Source: Ulota crispa (taxonomy: Eukaryota; Streptophyta; Bryopsida; Orthotrichales; Orthotrichaceae). From it: a stretch of 64,000 nucleotides of DNA. The stretch is from positions 5,768,501 to 5,832,500 of the forward strand of contig OY987244.1 of the NCBI GenBank assembly GCA_963920765.1, read 5' to 3'. The translations under genes were made by a program, and so were the position numbers. Shown one piece after another: positions 36,715 to 48,813 of this stretch. How positions within the stretch are numbered: position 1 is the first letter of the stretch; each line of letters opens with the position of its first letter. A model generated the notes under the pieces. It was not told the DNA's origin. It saw only the letters and a program-made list of their open reading frames with translations, and did not search any database.

Positions 36715-37350
36715 AATTGGAATCTTTGAAAATCTTTTGAAAATCTTTTGGAAATTTTTTGGAAATCTTTGAAAATCTTTGAGAATCTTTTGGGAATCAT
36801 TGAAAATCTTTTCAAGATTTTTAAGGGTTTTCAAGAATTTTTTCAAGATTTAAGAATCTTTGAAAATCTTCTTGGAATCTTTGAGAATCTTTGAAAATTT
36901 TTGGAAATCTTTTCAAGTTTTTCTAAAATCTTTGAGAATGTTTGAGAATCTTTGGAAATCTTTGAGAATCTTCATGGAATCTTTGACAATCTTTTAGGAA
37001 TATTTGAGAATTCTTGAATATCTTTTAGAAATATTTGAGAATTCTTGATAATCTTTTAGGAATATTTGAGAATTCATGAGAAGCTTTGAGAATAGTTTGG
37101 AATATTTGAGAATCTTTGGAAATGTTCTAGGAATTTTGAATTTTTTTGAGAATTTTTGAAAATCTTTAAGAATCTTCTTGGAATCTTCTTGGAAGCTTTG
37201 AGAAGCTTCGAGAATCTTTAAGAATCTTTGGGAATCTTTGGGAATATTTTGAGAATCTTTTTGGAAATTTTAAAAATCTTTGAGAATCTCTAAGAATTTT
37301 CAAGAACCTTTTTGGAATCTTTGAGAATCTTTTTAAAATCTTTATGAAAT
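36715..37350. repeat. Degenerate AATCTTTGA(G/A) short-unit array
   Basis: Over 600 bases are built from a unit of about 9-12 bases (GAATCTTTGA, GAAAATCTTTTG, GGAATATTTGAGAA), repeated dozens of times with drift. Found inside the CACTA element, so likely amplified there. Confidence 0.8.
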
Positions 37351-38297
37351 TTGTTAAAGTACTTCAAAATATTTATAGAAATAGAATCTTTTAGACTGAA
37401 CTAGAGTCCTTTAGGAATCTTTTTGCAATTCATCAAAATACTTTAAAATATTTTTAGTAAAAAAACTATTCCAATAGTGTAGGTTTGTTTTTGAAATCTT
37501 TCTCAAATCTTTTTGGACTTCTTTAAAATGTTTTGAAGTTTTTAAAAATATAAGAAGTTTTCAAAAAAAACAGAATCTTTTGGAAGTTTGAGTGTACATT
37601 GACTGGTTTTATTTTCTTTACTTTTCACAATTTGGTTAGATTTAAAATTAGCAGCCTTTAAAGTCAAGTAAAAACATGACCATAATAACAAAAAAATCAA
37701 CAGTTTTTTGTTGATCTGGACACTTTTGGACACAACTTCACTAATTCAACAAAATTTTATATAAAAAATACAACATTTTGTTGTTTTAAATACCAAAATT
37801 TCTTTACAAACAAATATAAAAGATGCTCCTCAATTCTTTGAAAAAATCATACATGTCCCTCAAAAATTAAAAGTACCAAAAATATCTTTCCTTTTTGTGT
37901 AAATATCAACAATGCTTCTAATATATTAGGAAAATATTAAAATGCTCCTTAATTATTTTAAATTATTAATATCTTTGTGTTATATGATACCAAGTGTATA
38001 GTTTAATGCATTTTCTTACAAGAAATCAAAGGTGATTTTTACATTTCAAATAACACAAGGATGTATTTAACATTTCAAAATAGAAGAGCTTTTTTATTAT
38101 TTTTCCAAAATAATAGGAGTATAATTGATATTCCTACAAAAAATAAGGAATGTTTTTTATGTTTCAAATATTTTCGGCATAAACTTGATATTTTGAAAGA
38201 CTTAAAGGGTATTTTTAGTAATTTTCCTTCTATTACTAACCAAATGAATTTTAAAAAAAAACAATCTTATAAAATATTTTTATAAGCTTTAAAAGAT

Positions 38298-38705
38298 GGG
38301 AATTGATATGTGTACCACACCCTTCCAATTACTATACCACACCACGGGGTAAATTTTAGATTTCTACCATCAAAAAGCTGAATTTGAAAATTTTGAATTC
38401 AAATTTGGACTTAGAGACCATTGTATTGTCTAGAACCATAAAAAAAGTTGCAATTCAACAACACCCAATGAAAAAGTTTAGTTAGGGAGAAAATTGTTAA
38501 TTTTACTTTTGTTTGTAAAAAAAGATAAGTTTTTTCATTGCGTGTTGTTGAATTGCAACTTTTTTTATGGTTCTAGACAATATCATGGTCTCTAAAATTT
38601 GAATTCAAAATTCTCAAACTCAAATTTTTGATGGTAGGAATTTAAAATTTATCCCAAGGGTGTGGTACAGTAGTTCAAAGGGTGTGGTTCACATATTAAT
38701 GCCCT
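38298..38705. mobile_element. Fold-back element F2 (copy 1), nested in the CACTA element
   Basis: The arms are complementary around about 38500: GAATTGATATGTGTACCACA at the left against TGTGGTTCACATATTAATGC at the right, with long internal matches such as TTCTACCATCAAAAAGCTGA and its complement. A second copy is at 61473-61885. Noncoding. Confidence 0.75.
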
Positions 38706-39235
38706 TAAAAATTATCCAAAACTATTCAAAAGTTTATAGAATTTGGATTTTATAATTGCAAGGTTTTAATTCCGTAATTTTTCACGATTTCATGTTATTT
38801 AAAGCTATCAAACTATGGAGGCTATTTTAACAGAATAAGGTTTTTTTTACAATAAAACTAACAGTAAATAATAATTATTAATGAATCCAACCTTTGCCTA
38901 CAGCAATCCTTCTGAGATTTGTGAATTCCAATAAAAATTTATAAACAAAATCAAAATGATGGAAATAAATAATTTTTCAAAAATTTCTAAACACCTTCTC
39001 TGATTTTAGCTCATAACTTTTGATAAAAAGATTGAAATCCAAAAAAAATTGTTGGAAGTGAAAGTAAAATACATTTATCAACTTTTTTTAATTCTAAGTT
39101 TTTTGAAAAAAAGTCCTTTAATTGGCCAAAATAGCCTGTAAAGTCTACCAGCTTACAAAAAACATGAATATTTAATGTACAAATACAATCATGATTCTAT
39201 TGTGCATATGTGTGAGTACATGTGTATTAGTGGTT

Positions 39236-39340
39236 ATAAATGATGTGGTAGTCTTGTGGTTTGTAAACCCGGTGGTAGCGGGTTCAAACGCCACTATCGA
39301 GAGCCTTGCTTGGCGCTATGGGCAGCTACCCGGCCCCTAA
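39236..39340 (+). mobile_element. tRNA-derived SINE-like sequence
   Basis: The segment TGGTAGTCTTGTGG resembles an RNA polymerase III A box, and GGTTCAAACGCC, about 35 bases on, resembles a B box. CCCGGCCCCTAAAAAAAA follows. It does not fold as a complete modern tRNA, so a SINE head is the better reading. Confidence 0.45.
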
Positions 39341-39533
39341 AAAAAATCTCATGTTTTTATTATAAAAATAAAAAAAAATTCTATGATAAAAATAACATTT
39401 AAATTTTAAAATTAGAATTGAACAACATAAAATAAGGAAAAATTAATAGAAAATCAACAAAAAATTAACAAAAAACAGCAAATAATCAACAGAAAATCAA
39501 CAGAAAATCAACATACTCTTGTTGAAAATTACC

Positions 39534-39586
39534 CAAATCAATTTGACCAAATCAATTTGACCAAATCAATTTGACCAAATCAACAG
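39534..39586. repeat. Short tandem repeat CCAAATCAATTTGA x3
   Basis: Three near-perfect copies of a 16-base unit near the right end of the CACTA element, next to ATCAACAGAAA repeats; part of its subterminal region. Confidence 0.8.
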
Positions 39587-39646
39587 AAAAAATCAACAAT
39601 TTTTGGTTGAAATTTTGTTGATTTTGTGCTGAATTTTCTACTAGTG

Positions 39647-40829
39647 CCCTTGAACGTCCCATGCGCATAACTGACATGTTGTCATGTAATGATCATTTGT
39701 TACCAACAAGAAGCACGGGGGGTGAACTCCCCATTTTCTTGTGGTACAAGTGCGATCAAAACCTTTGACCCTTATCTTTATATATTATATTGTAAGAAAT
39801 CAATTAAATAGTTTGAAAAAATTATGATGTGTTCTTCTTCATTGAAAGTTTACATTGTGAATTATTAAAAAAATTCTTTATTCTAAATAATTACTTGCAA
39901 ATTTTTGAAGAAAATAAACACATGGTATAACTCAAAAAAAAATTTGACCCCCTACATTATGTGATAAAATATATTTTTAAATTGCCAATAAATGAAGGCT
40001 TGGTTATAGTTTGTGTATACTCAAAATTGGATATAGTTGTCATTCAAACGCAATCTTGATAAATACTTGAAAAAAAAATTTAGTTATTTTAGTGCAATTT
40101 TCAATTAGTGTTTGGATATTTGTTTAATTCATTTGAATCCAAATTATTTTCACATAAAGGATGTAATGATTTTGTGAGACCACCTAAAATTTTGGAGCTA
40201 AATAAAATTTTATTAAAAAATAGATAGGGGGTGAAAATTTTATTTGATTGCAAGTGACCTCCAAAGAATACATTGAGTGACGTCCTCATGACAAGAAGTT
40301 TTAAATTGGGATCTCAAATAGCTCATTAAAACCTCATTGAGATGTGTTTCAATTTCTTTGTTGATCTCAAATTTAGTGAATGTGTGGATCCATTCCAAAT
40401 ACAAGAAAAATTACCTTGGATTGTACTAGCTGCAAAAGTGTTTTGTATACACTCTCCTATGTCGTATATGAATGGGACACTTGGATAGCACATGAATCCC
40501 ATTGGAGTTGTAAATTTCAAGTCTAAACAATGGTCCATTAATATTTTTTGGGGAATTTTGACATTTACCATAAAGTTATTCCCTTCAAGTGCTCAAAGGT
40601 CTTTGTATGAGTTCAACCCAACACTTTTGGTAGGCAACATTAAGGGGTTAAGGGTCAAGATAGAATTGACTAGCAAAACAAAGAGTCCTCAAGTTCAAAA
40701 ACTTGTGAAATAGAGTGGAGGGGAGGGTATAATCAACTTTGAATGCACAATGGGAAGGACAACTCTTCTCTTGCAAAAGACGTGGAGAACACGATTTTTT
40801 TTCTTTGACAAATTTTTGCTTAAATCTTA
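39647..40829. other. Intergenic, nothing recognised
   Basis: No gene between the CACTA element and the repeat upstream of the fucosyltransferase 3' end. The open frames at 40326-40571 (minus) and 40492-40713 (plus) overlap each other and show no domain. Confidence 0.5.
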
Positions 40830-41000
40830 CCTCAAGATGCCTCCCTCCCTAAGCATAACACCCAATTTGCCAAATTTTGGATGAAAACAGCTTATATTAG
40901 TGGTTTTTTTGAATGAACATGCACATATCTTTCATTCTTCCCAATTTTAACCAATTTCTCCTTACCTGCGTGCATTCTGGGGTGCGGGTCGCTCTACCTT
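40830..41000 (+). repeat. Dispersed repeat R1, copy 3
   Basis: Same orientation as 5690-5910: 'CCAAATTTTGGATGAAAACAGCTTATATTAGTGG', 'CACATATCTTTCATTC', 'CTTACCTGCGTGCATTCTGGGGTGC' match with substitutions. Confidence 0.5.
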
Positions 41001-41171
41001 GACCAAGATAAAAAATTAACTCTGGTGGAGAAGACCGAGTTTGAACAGAAACTTTTGATGAGAAAACATCAAGGCCAGTCGGGCGAGCAACCCGATGCAG
41101 TGCAGCTCGGGCTCCATCGGAATTCAAGCAACTCCTCATGGAACGAAACCCTAATCTCCAAACCCTAATTG

Positions 41172-43327
41172 CTAATGTTCCCAGAGTGCCGCGCTCTGAT
41201 TGGGCTGCTCGACCTCGGCAACCAGATGCAACCCTCCCCGGTGGTCCAAGCATTCCCGCACATGATGCCGCATCCACTCGCTATGCACCTCATTCGCATC
41301 CGCGGCACCTGCGCATTGCGGCTTCTGCGGGAAATGCGTGCACGGTTGCGCCGACACACCGTCGAAGCACGAGCTCACCGTTGTCCCGTTCGCCACCGCT
41401 TCAGCTCTCGTGTTGAGGTACAATGGCGTCAATCCTCCGATTCCTTGCGGAACGTATCCGAAGGTAGAATACGAGCTTATGAGAAGCACATCGCAGAAGC
41501 TCAGCAGCCACATCTCTACGAACGCCGTTAGCGACTGATGTAACGAACCATCTTGACTTCCCTGCAGACGCGTTTTTCCAAAACCCTTGTTATTGCGTTT
41601 TCTGATTTGTAGTATCATAAATCCTTTGTGGTTGAGAGCAGGATTTTTGAAACTGGAATGTGAGAATTCGCAATCATCGGAAATCTGGAAAAGTTGGAAT
41701 TAGGGTTTTACCAAATGGGAGACCATGTGGAAGCGAATGACGGTGTTGTTGACGTTCGATTTGCCGGCATACAAGTCTTTGATTTCGTCGTAGTACTTGA
41801 GCTGCAGTGATGTGACGAGCACCGAGATTTCGGTGGAGCCTTCCCATCCGTTGCGGGCGAACATCATGAGGTCCGATGTGTCGTCATCTTCTGATGTCAG
41901 CTTTGGCAGTACCTGGACCATGGAGTTGTATTAGAGATTAGGGTTTGGCATCGGGGAGGGGGGATTTCTCAAAGAGATTTGATTGTGAGGAATACCGCAC
42001 GGCTTTGGAGGCAATCGAGGATGCGGTTGAAGACGACGGGATCGTAGTCTGCGAGGTTGTCACGTCCATGGAGGCGCACTTGCACTCCGACGCGCTTGGA
42101 CGATCCGGCGAGGTATCCGAAGTAGAGACGGACAATGTGCGCCCAGAGCTCGTTCTTGGGAAGCAGCAGTTTGTGACTCAGAATGGTGAAAGCATTTTCG
42201 GGAGGGAACAGCGGGTTGAGGCGCTCCCAAAGCGATGGCACCATCAGCAACCTCGTCAAGAAGTACTGGTTGCTTGTCCACCCCAGCCATCGCACATTGG
42301 CGAGGCCGAAGTGTGTGTGGTCGCAGAAGAATTGCCCGTCTGCCCATGACTACACCATCCCCAACACCATCCCAACACCATCGCCGGCATCAATTAGACA
42401 AATGAATCCAACTCTTATCGTCACCGTTCTTCTGTTTCGAAGCTTAGGGTTTCAAGTTCCTGTTTTTCGACCTTAGGGTTTGAAGTTCCTGTGTTTTGAA
42501 GCTTAGGGTTTGGAGTTCCTCTGTTTCGGAGCTTAGGGTTTCGAGTTCTGAGTACATGGATGTGGTCGAGGCCTCGTAGGCACCGTTCCTCTGTTTCGAA
42601 GCTTAGGGTTTCAAAGCTTAGGGTTTCGAAGTTTAGGGTTTGGAGTTTTGAGTACCTGGATGTGGTCGAGGCGGAGAAGCGCCGTATTCACGTCGGTGAA
42701 GTTCTTTTCAATGGCAATTTCAACACCCTGAGCATCCGTCACATTCTGATACGGGAAATCCTCGGGTAAGAACCATGAAGACTCGGGAAACGGGTCACAC
42801 AACAGAACCTTGAACTGACCACGCCCCTCCACCAACACAACGCGGTCGGTAGCTAACGCATACGCAAACGCCGACGTCAACGACAAGAGCTTGTTACCTA
42901 ATCCCCCACCACCCTCCATGACAATGAGGTAACTACAATCCTCCGGCTTGTCTCGCTCATGAAGGAAAACCTGCGTCCAATTCTTCCTGTGTGAGCATGC
43001 TTTGTGCATCATCACGTAGCGATCCCAAGCTCGCGTGAATGCTGGCGATGGTGCGAACCGGTCAGGGTGACGCCGGTACAAGAGGTGTTGCGCTCTCGCT
43101 ATACATGCTGGGTCGTGGGTGACGTTCATCGTCGGTCGCTTGTTGTTGTGAGGAGGCGGGTTCACGTTGAGGTTTGCATTCCTGAGTTCGGCTGTCTCTC
43201 TTGCCCAGCCGAGGGCGTTTTCCACGTCCATGGTGAACAAGCAAGTGATCATCACCATTGTGCCAATGCTGAGCAAGAAAATGCCGTTTCGCCAGAATGG
43301 CACTATCTTCCCTTCTTTTACCCTCAT
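41172..43327 (-). CDS. GT37 family fucosyltransferase (xyloglucan FUT1-like)
   Basis: Golgi type II membrane glycosyltransferase expected to transfer fucose from GDP-fucose to a cell-wall polymer (xyloglucan or arabinogalactan side chains). Four exons join in phase 0: 43327-42656, 42349-41996, 41912-41712 and 41561-41172, giving 538 residues, normal for the family. Residues 14-33 form a signal anchor (NGIFLLSIGTMVMITCLFTM). Family landmarks are GGGGLGNKLLSLTSAFAYAL (139-158), LCDPFPESSWFLPEDFPY (176-193), the GDP-fucose motif VGVQVR (311-316), and STFGYVPQGIGGLTPLYL (441-458). The Met at 43327 is chosen because it starts just before the anchor. Nothing is broken. The acceptor polymer cannot be told from sequence. 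The gene shows no link to its neighbours. Confidence 0.94.
42437..42650. repeat. Telo-box minisatellite in fucosyltransferase intron 1
   Basis: Seven units carry AGGGTTT (AAACCCTAA on the gene strand), joined by GAAGCTT and 'TTCCTCTGTTTCG' spacers. AAACCCTAA is the plant telo-box, a common 5' regulatory motif of plant genes. Confidence 0.8.
42551..42672. repeat. 100-base duplication of the exon 1 donor region
   Basis: AGTACATGGATGTGGTCGAG at 42551 onward repeats almost exactly at 42651 onward (21 of 22 bases), 100 bases apart. The second copy contains the real end of exon 1 and its splice donor (CAG|GTACTC); the first copy lies in the intron and has AT in place of the C-T of the donor junction. 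Confidence 0.75.
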
Positions 43328-44872
43328 GATCAGTTGTTGTCCAATACCAACGTCGTAACAGGTATATGCAGCCAGGGATCTGAACCTAATTCCTGTGAGT
43401 ACTCGTCATCTTTCTCCTCAAGATTGCTTTAAGTAGCATAGTTATTACAACTTGGATACCCCAATCAGATCTGTTCGAAGTTTCATGCAAGAGGAAGACG
43501 ACGCCTAGCTAGTTCTGGGCAAATATCAGCTTTGCAAAAGCAGCAGGTAGCCACATGCAACTCAACTGTGCTTGGCATGCTCTTCCAGGAATCAAGCCCC
43601 ACTGCTTCATTAGAAGAACCTCAGCCTGGTCCTGCACAAGATTAGAAGCTCAACCAAGCTTCTGATATTCGGATCGGCACTCACTCGCTATTAATCTGGC
43701 GAATGCAACGAATATATACTCGCTTTTCCGGAGCTTACAATGCAGATTGGATTGTGGACGCTCTCACTTTTCCTTTCCGTTCGAGACAGGTGACGCCTTT
43801 GTCTACTTGAGCCCACAACTCAAGGTCGAGAAGAAGCAGAATCTAAGTTCCTCTCCTCAGAAGCAATCTCATTCTACGTCTTGGTTCTCAAGTAGAAGAA
43901 AAAAACCAGCTCATGAATTCGCAGTCAGGTCCTCTTCACCTGATCACAACACCAGCGGTGTATATCAGATCGGAGGTAAAGTAGGAGGCTCATAAACCGA
44001 CCATCTAAGGGATGAAACTGAATCTTGGGGAGGTGAACCTTCTTTAAAATTTCCTTGAAAGACAAGAGAAATTGACATCTAATCCAAGCTGTTTCATATT
44101 TTTTGGAGCTTTGAAAAACAATATGTACAAACAGAGTACGTTTGAGAAGGTCGTCGGTTTTACAGCCTGGGCTCTTTTAGAACCTCCTACCTTACTGTAA
44201 TCTTCAGCTAGTGGTAGACATACTACTCAAAAAGAAGAGAGAATGGGTGGTCGGAGACATACCCAGGCTGGAGAATCTGGTGCTCCGAAACTCCTTCCAC
44301 ATGAGCATCCCGTTGAATCAACGCATTGACTCCATTACTGCAAGCAGAACCTGACTGTATCAGAAGAGATTGGCGTAGGTGTGCTAAATGCAAGCTTTAC
44401 AACAGTATGCGCATCACGAAGCGTTGAACGACGCCCTTGTAAAACTGTAGAGATCACTGCAGATGAAACTGTCAACTTGTGTGATGTGAAGATCGAGCGA
44501 CGCTGGTTGGCGTTTCGTTTCGTTTCGTTTTCGATGGATGAGTACTACTTACGAGTCACGAGTCACAGTGCCATCAAGTTAGCTGCTTGCCAAGAAAGAT
44601 GATCTGTGAGCATGATGATCAAGCGTGGTAAAGGAAAGGTGCACTCGTGCGCACCACGACGGTCCGCAGTTGTGGGGAGACGTGCAGGAGTTAAGAGATG
44701 CCCATGCAAGTGGAGTGTCACGTCGATGATCACGTTCTCGGAGAATCGTCTGGGTGGTGGTGGTGGTTGGTGGCAACGAGCCCTGTGGCGAGGGTGGTGA
44801 GTTGGAGTTGGCATTGTGGAGGTATTGTATGTATCTGAAGTGGTATCACCCGGGTCTTACCAACATCCCACT
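43328..44872 (-). promoter_or_regulatory. Upstream region of the fucosyltransferase gene
   Basis: Somewhat GC-richer than the intergenic repeats and without a recognisable gene on either strand; likely holds the promoter and 5' untranslated region. No TATA box could be assigned with confidence. Confidence 0.35.
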
Positions 44873-44873
44873 G

Positions 44874-44945
44874 ATCTTACCAATAATCCATTGGATCTCA
44901 CTACTACTACCATCTTACCAATAATCCATTGGATCTCACTACTAC
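44874..44945. repeat. Tandem duplication, 38-base period
   Basis: ATCTTACCAATAATCCATTG followed by GATCTCACTACTA occurs at 44874 and again at 44912, nearly identical. Confidence 0.85.
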
Positions 44946-44954
44946 CAGGGTTGT

Positions 44955-45280
44955 TACTTTGAGTGAGTTGAGGCTGTCAAACAACACGGACGGGCGGACA
45001 AATTAGACCAAACGTGCAGATTAGGGCATTTTTTGGATTTTTGACCTAAAAGTGGAAGAATCAAATTATAAATTTTCAATTTTATTACATGATATGGCTT
45101 TGAATCCACGTTTTGACTTCATGTTGGCAACAATGAGTGTCACTAGCATGTACAAAGTAAGTTTTTTTTATCATTTTGGACCATTTTTTAAAATCAACTA
45201 TGAGTTGTCTTCATCGGACAGACCATGACCTCAATTGGACACTTCGGACGTACGGGCAAATAGGCGGACAAGCGGCCCAA
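44955..45280 (+). repeat. Dispersed repeat R2, copy 1
   Basis: Aligns in the same orientation with 59490-59800. Shared blocks: TAGGGCATTTTT..GATTTTTGACCT, GGAAGAATCAAAT, CATGATATGGCTTT, GGCAACAATGAGTGTCAC, CAACTATGAGTTG, and CTCAATTGG.CACTT. No coding sequence. Confidence 0.75.
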
Positions 45281-48200
45281 TGTAACAACCATGACTACTA
45301 CACTAAATAAGGTAGGTAGCTAGAAAAGCGACATTGTAAGGGCTGATTTGCCTTTCCATGGGCATTTTGAGAAAAGAAGATTTTTGTCTAAGTTTTAGAC
45401 AAAGAGAAATGAATGCCAAATGTAACACAATTTTTTCATCTTTAATGAAGCATTATTGAATTGTTGATGAATTTTCAAAGTTTTCTTGTAATAGACATGC
45501 ATTTGTGACTCTAGGTCTCCTATAAACTGTTTCCTTGCAACTTGTAAACTGATGAGGTGAAATCAAGGAGTGTGATTGGCTCTTGCAATAGAATACACCT
45601 TTCTTGTATAACTAAAGAGGGTCCATTAAAAAACCACTTCATATCCATTCTAGGTACATATGGAACGTTTTTCAAGAGGGGATACAATTTGAGCTATCTT
45701 AGTGCATTTAAGTTGCCTTATGCCTTATCTTGAAAAGTTACCTCATGACTCATCACTTGGCCACTTGGAAGTGTATGCAACTTTTTAGATATTAGAATTC
45801 ACATGGTTAATGGTTTATGGCTTAAACAATGTTTTTTTTTTTTTTTTGTGGCATTATTGATGTTGTCAAGTCATTATTATTATCAATTCTTTATTGCAGT
45901 AATTACTGATATTAATATGGGTAAGTATTCATATACTAGTGTAAAATGTCCAAAAATTAGTGTATGACAACCTAAATGATGCACAATTTAGTGTAGATTT
46001 CACCTTCCTTTAGCAATACCAGAAGTGTTGCTAGTAAGTTAGGCGCACCCATAAGTGTGGAAATAAGGGATTTGGAGTAGGTAAAACAATTGACTAACTT
46101 TGAAAAAATTACTATATGTTAGGAAATGGAAACCAAAAATATTGGCATTAATTTCAAGGTTCCAACTGCAAGCATTTGTTCACAAAGAATTTTCAAAGTC
46201 CAAAATCACTGAAATTGTAAGAACCATGTGTAAGAGATGCCAAAAACAAGGCTTGTTGGTTCTTAAATAGTGAGATGGGTACTCAAAACCTCATGTTAGT
46301 CACCCACAACCATCACTTCATCACCCATAACCATGACTCAGTCACCCACAACTGATTGTTTTTTTATTGATTAGCCCTGCCACCGTCAGGTGGCGGGCAT
46401 TGGGACGCAATGCTTATGGATGCTACTACCTTACATTCAAAAATTCATTTCAAATTTGGAAATGCAATGATTTATCCTTTTTGAAAGAATTTTGAAAGTT
46501 TGTTTCTAACATGAAGAGAATTGTTCTCATAACGACTCTTTGCCTCAAGCATGGTTTACGCATTAACATCTGTGGTTGATTCTGGGGAGGGCAATCCTTT
46601 GTATGGCCATTTGAGACAAATTTTAAAACTATTGAATACAAATGTTTACCACAGATTTGACCGTACAAATGGAAGTATCTTGCAAGGTTTAGTGTTATGC
46701 ATCATGAATTATGCTCACTCTTTAGTTGTTATGGCCATCTTTTTGCATTTATTGGTGTATTTTCAACTAATACTCTTTTAGTTTTTTCAATCCTCTAACC
46801 ACATGCCACCTCATATTGGCCTTGTTATTGTCCTAAACTCTTCACTTTCCAATTCTCCATACCCATCCCCTTTGCCACGTCATCAAATTCCTTGACATGC
46901 TCTCTGTACAAACTAAAAAGAGCTAAAATCGACTAGAAAATGGTCGACCATACATTAATGGGTTAAGGTTGTTGGAAAGATGCGTGTAGTCACATTGTTT
47001 GTTATTAATAAATTTGAAATTCTTCATCTAGATGTGTTGCTAAGCTTGTTTCAAACATTCGAATATCATGTTATCTTCTTCAAAAGCATGCATGTAACAA
47101 TGTTTTGTGTAGCAAGTTGCATACAAAGGGCTTAGTAGTTGACATACTAGCTAGAATTCACTTTCAAATCTTTACTATTATTTGGCTAATTGGTATTGTT
47201 ATTTGTATTGCACAAGGGGTTTTTTTTGGCAATTTATTGCCAAATTCACAATAGTAAGATTCAAATTCACCAATGTTGTGCTGTCCCTTGAGAAATCCAC
47301 CTCACTTAAGAGGGCACGTTTGTGTATTTACTGTGTAGCTACAATAAAAAAAAAAAAAAAAAAAAAAAAAACCCTAGTATTGAATTGTAACATTTAGGTG
47401 TGTTATAAAGATCTTTAAATGATAATATGTACTGGTTGCAATACACTTATACAATTGGAATGACCAACATTGGAGCCTGCACTCAAGTTGGAAATTCCTA
47501 TAATTGTGTACTGATCAATAATCTATCAACCATATCAATCAATTACTAGTATTCAAATAACCTTAGGATTTTAGCTTTTAGAACCCTATAAACCAGTGAA
47601 GTACTTTTTACAAAATATTTGCAAGTTTGAAACGGTAATGGATAATTGTCGTTGATTGAAAGATTGCGTCTAAGTCCTTGGCAATAACAATATCTACCAT
47701 TGAGTAGAGGGGCAAGGATTTAAGATTAGTGTCACTGAGAATAATTAAAATGAATGATAATAATAAATCTTTGACTATAGATGGGAGTCATGAGACAATA
47801 ATAGGAATTTGTTTGTTGACTACTTTCTCATATACAATTTTTTTTAAATCGTTACTTTCTTATGTCCTTGACATTCCATTTGGAACTCATTGAAGTCATA
47901 TGAGATCCAAAGTTACAACAAGTGTAGAATATGTCATGTAACTTGGACAAATAAACCACTCTTTCGACCATATTTTTTTCTTGTTTTTTCCAATCTTTTG
48001 GTAACACTCCAGCCCAAAAAAAGTGTTTGATAGCTCTAATTGAATTTCTTTCATGAAACCTGAAACACACGGTATGTTTATGAAGTAGTTGACCAACTCC
48101 ATGTCGTTTACTTAAGACAGAAACAGTCTAATTTTCTACTTCATTGTACTTAATGACATGTGATGCATGTTGATTAACCTTTGTGAAGTTTGTTTGAACT

Positions 48201-48813
48201 TGCATAAATTGTTTGTAATGCTCTCCGAGTATCTCAATAGATGTGAACCACCCATACAACGTGCTCCTTTTCAAACCATTATAAATATATTAAGATTTTG
48301 GTGACTTTTTGTAGAGAACTTACTGGTAAAGTAAAATAACATGGTAATGTGAATGTCTCTTTATAGCAACGTGAGCAAGGCACTAAAGAGAAGGACAAAG
48401 CCAATCAATATAAGAATATATAACCTTTATTGCCTCATTGATGTATACAACTTGAATCTACACAATTGTAAGATTAGTTCTACTCTTGGATGTTTGCCCC
48501 TCCTCTTTGATGTTGAAGCCTTTTGTAGTGTGTATTCTTTTTACACTTCAACATTGAGCTCTCTCTGCAAATTGTAGGAAACAGATGCAAATTCTCATCT
48601 TTGTTAACAAAATCAATGTATGATTGATTGTTAATTGCCTTTTTGTTATTGTGCAACATTACATTTCAAAATAAAAAATGAAACCTTGTATCTTCCAAGA
48701 ATTGCGATTAATAAACCCAAAAGATTATTATACCAATTGCAAACATGCAAGTAACCTATTGTAAGCTCCCCAAATATGTTTTAGCTTGGTTCATGGGACT
48801 TTATTTTGTTTTA
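45281..48813. other. Intergenic, nothing recognised
   Basis: No gene. It includes T-rich and A-rich runs (near 45834 and 47346-47371); the open frames have no family resemblance. The poly-A run could mark the tail of a retroposed sequence, but nothing upstream of it is recognisable. Confidence 0.45.

Larger units (their letters stand above)
36563..39646. mobile_element. Non-autonomous CACTA (En/Spm-type) transposon
   Basis: Begins CACTAGTAGAAAA and ends TTTTCTACTAGTG, a perfect 13-base inverted repeat starting with CACTA. It is flanked on both sides by CCC, the 3-base target duplication expected of the superfamily. Subterminal motifs recur near both ends (AACAACAGAAAACC at the left; ATCAACAGAAA several times at 39470-39600), as is usual for transposase-binding sites. 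The 3084-base interior has no transposase frame; it holds an AATCTTTGA array, a fold-back element and a tRNA-like SINE candidate. Confidence 0.9.

Noticed and set aside
39241..39310. A functional tRNA gene
   Set aside because: Only A- and B-box-like blocks are present; a full cloverleaf with anticodon stem could not be drawn.
41138..43432. Long plus-strand frames across the fucosyltransferase
   Set aside because: They are antisense to well-supported fucosyltransferase exons and show no similarity of their own.
47346..47371. Poly-A run as the tail of a processed pseudogene
   Set aside because: Nothing recognisable lies upstream and no target duplication was seen.
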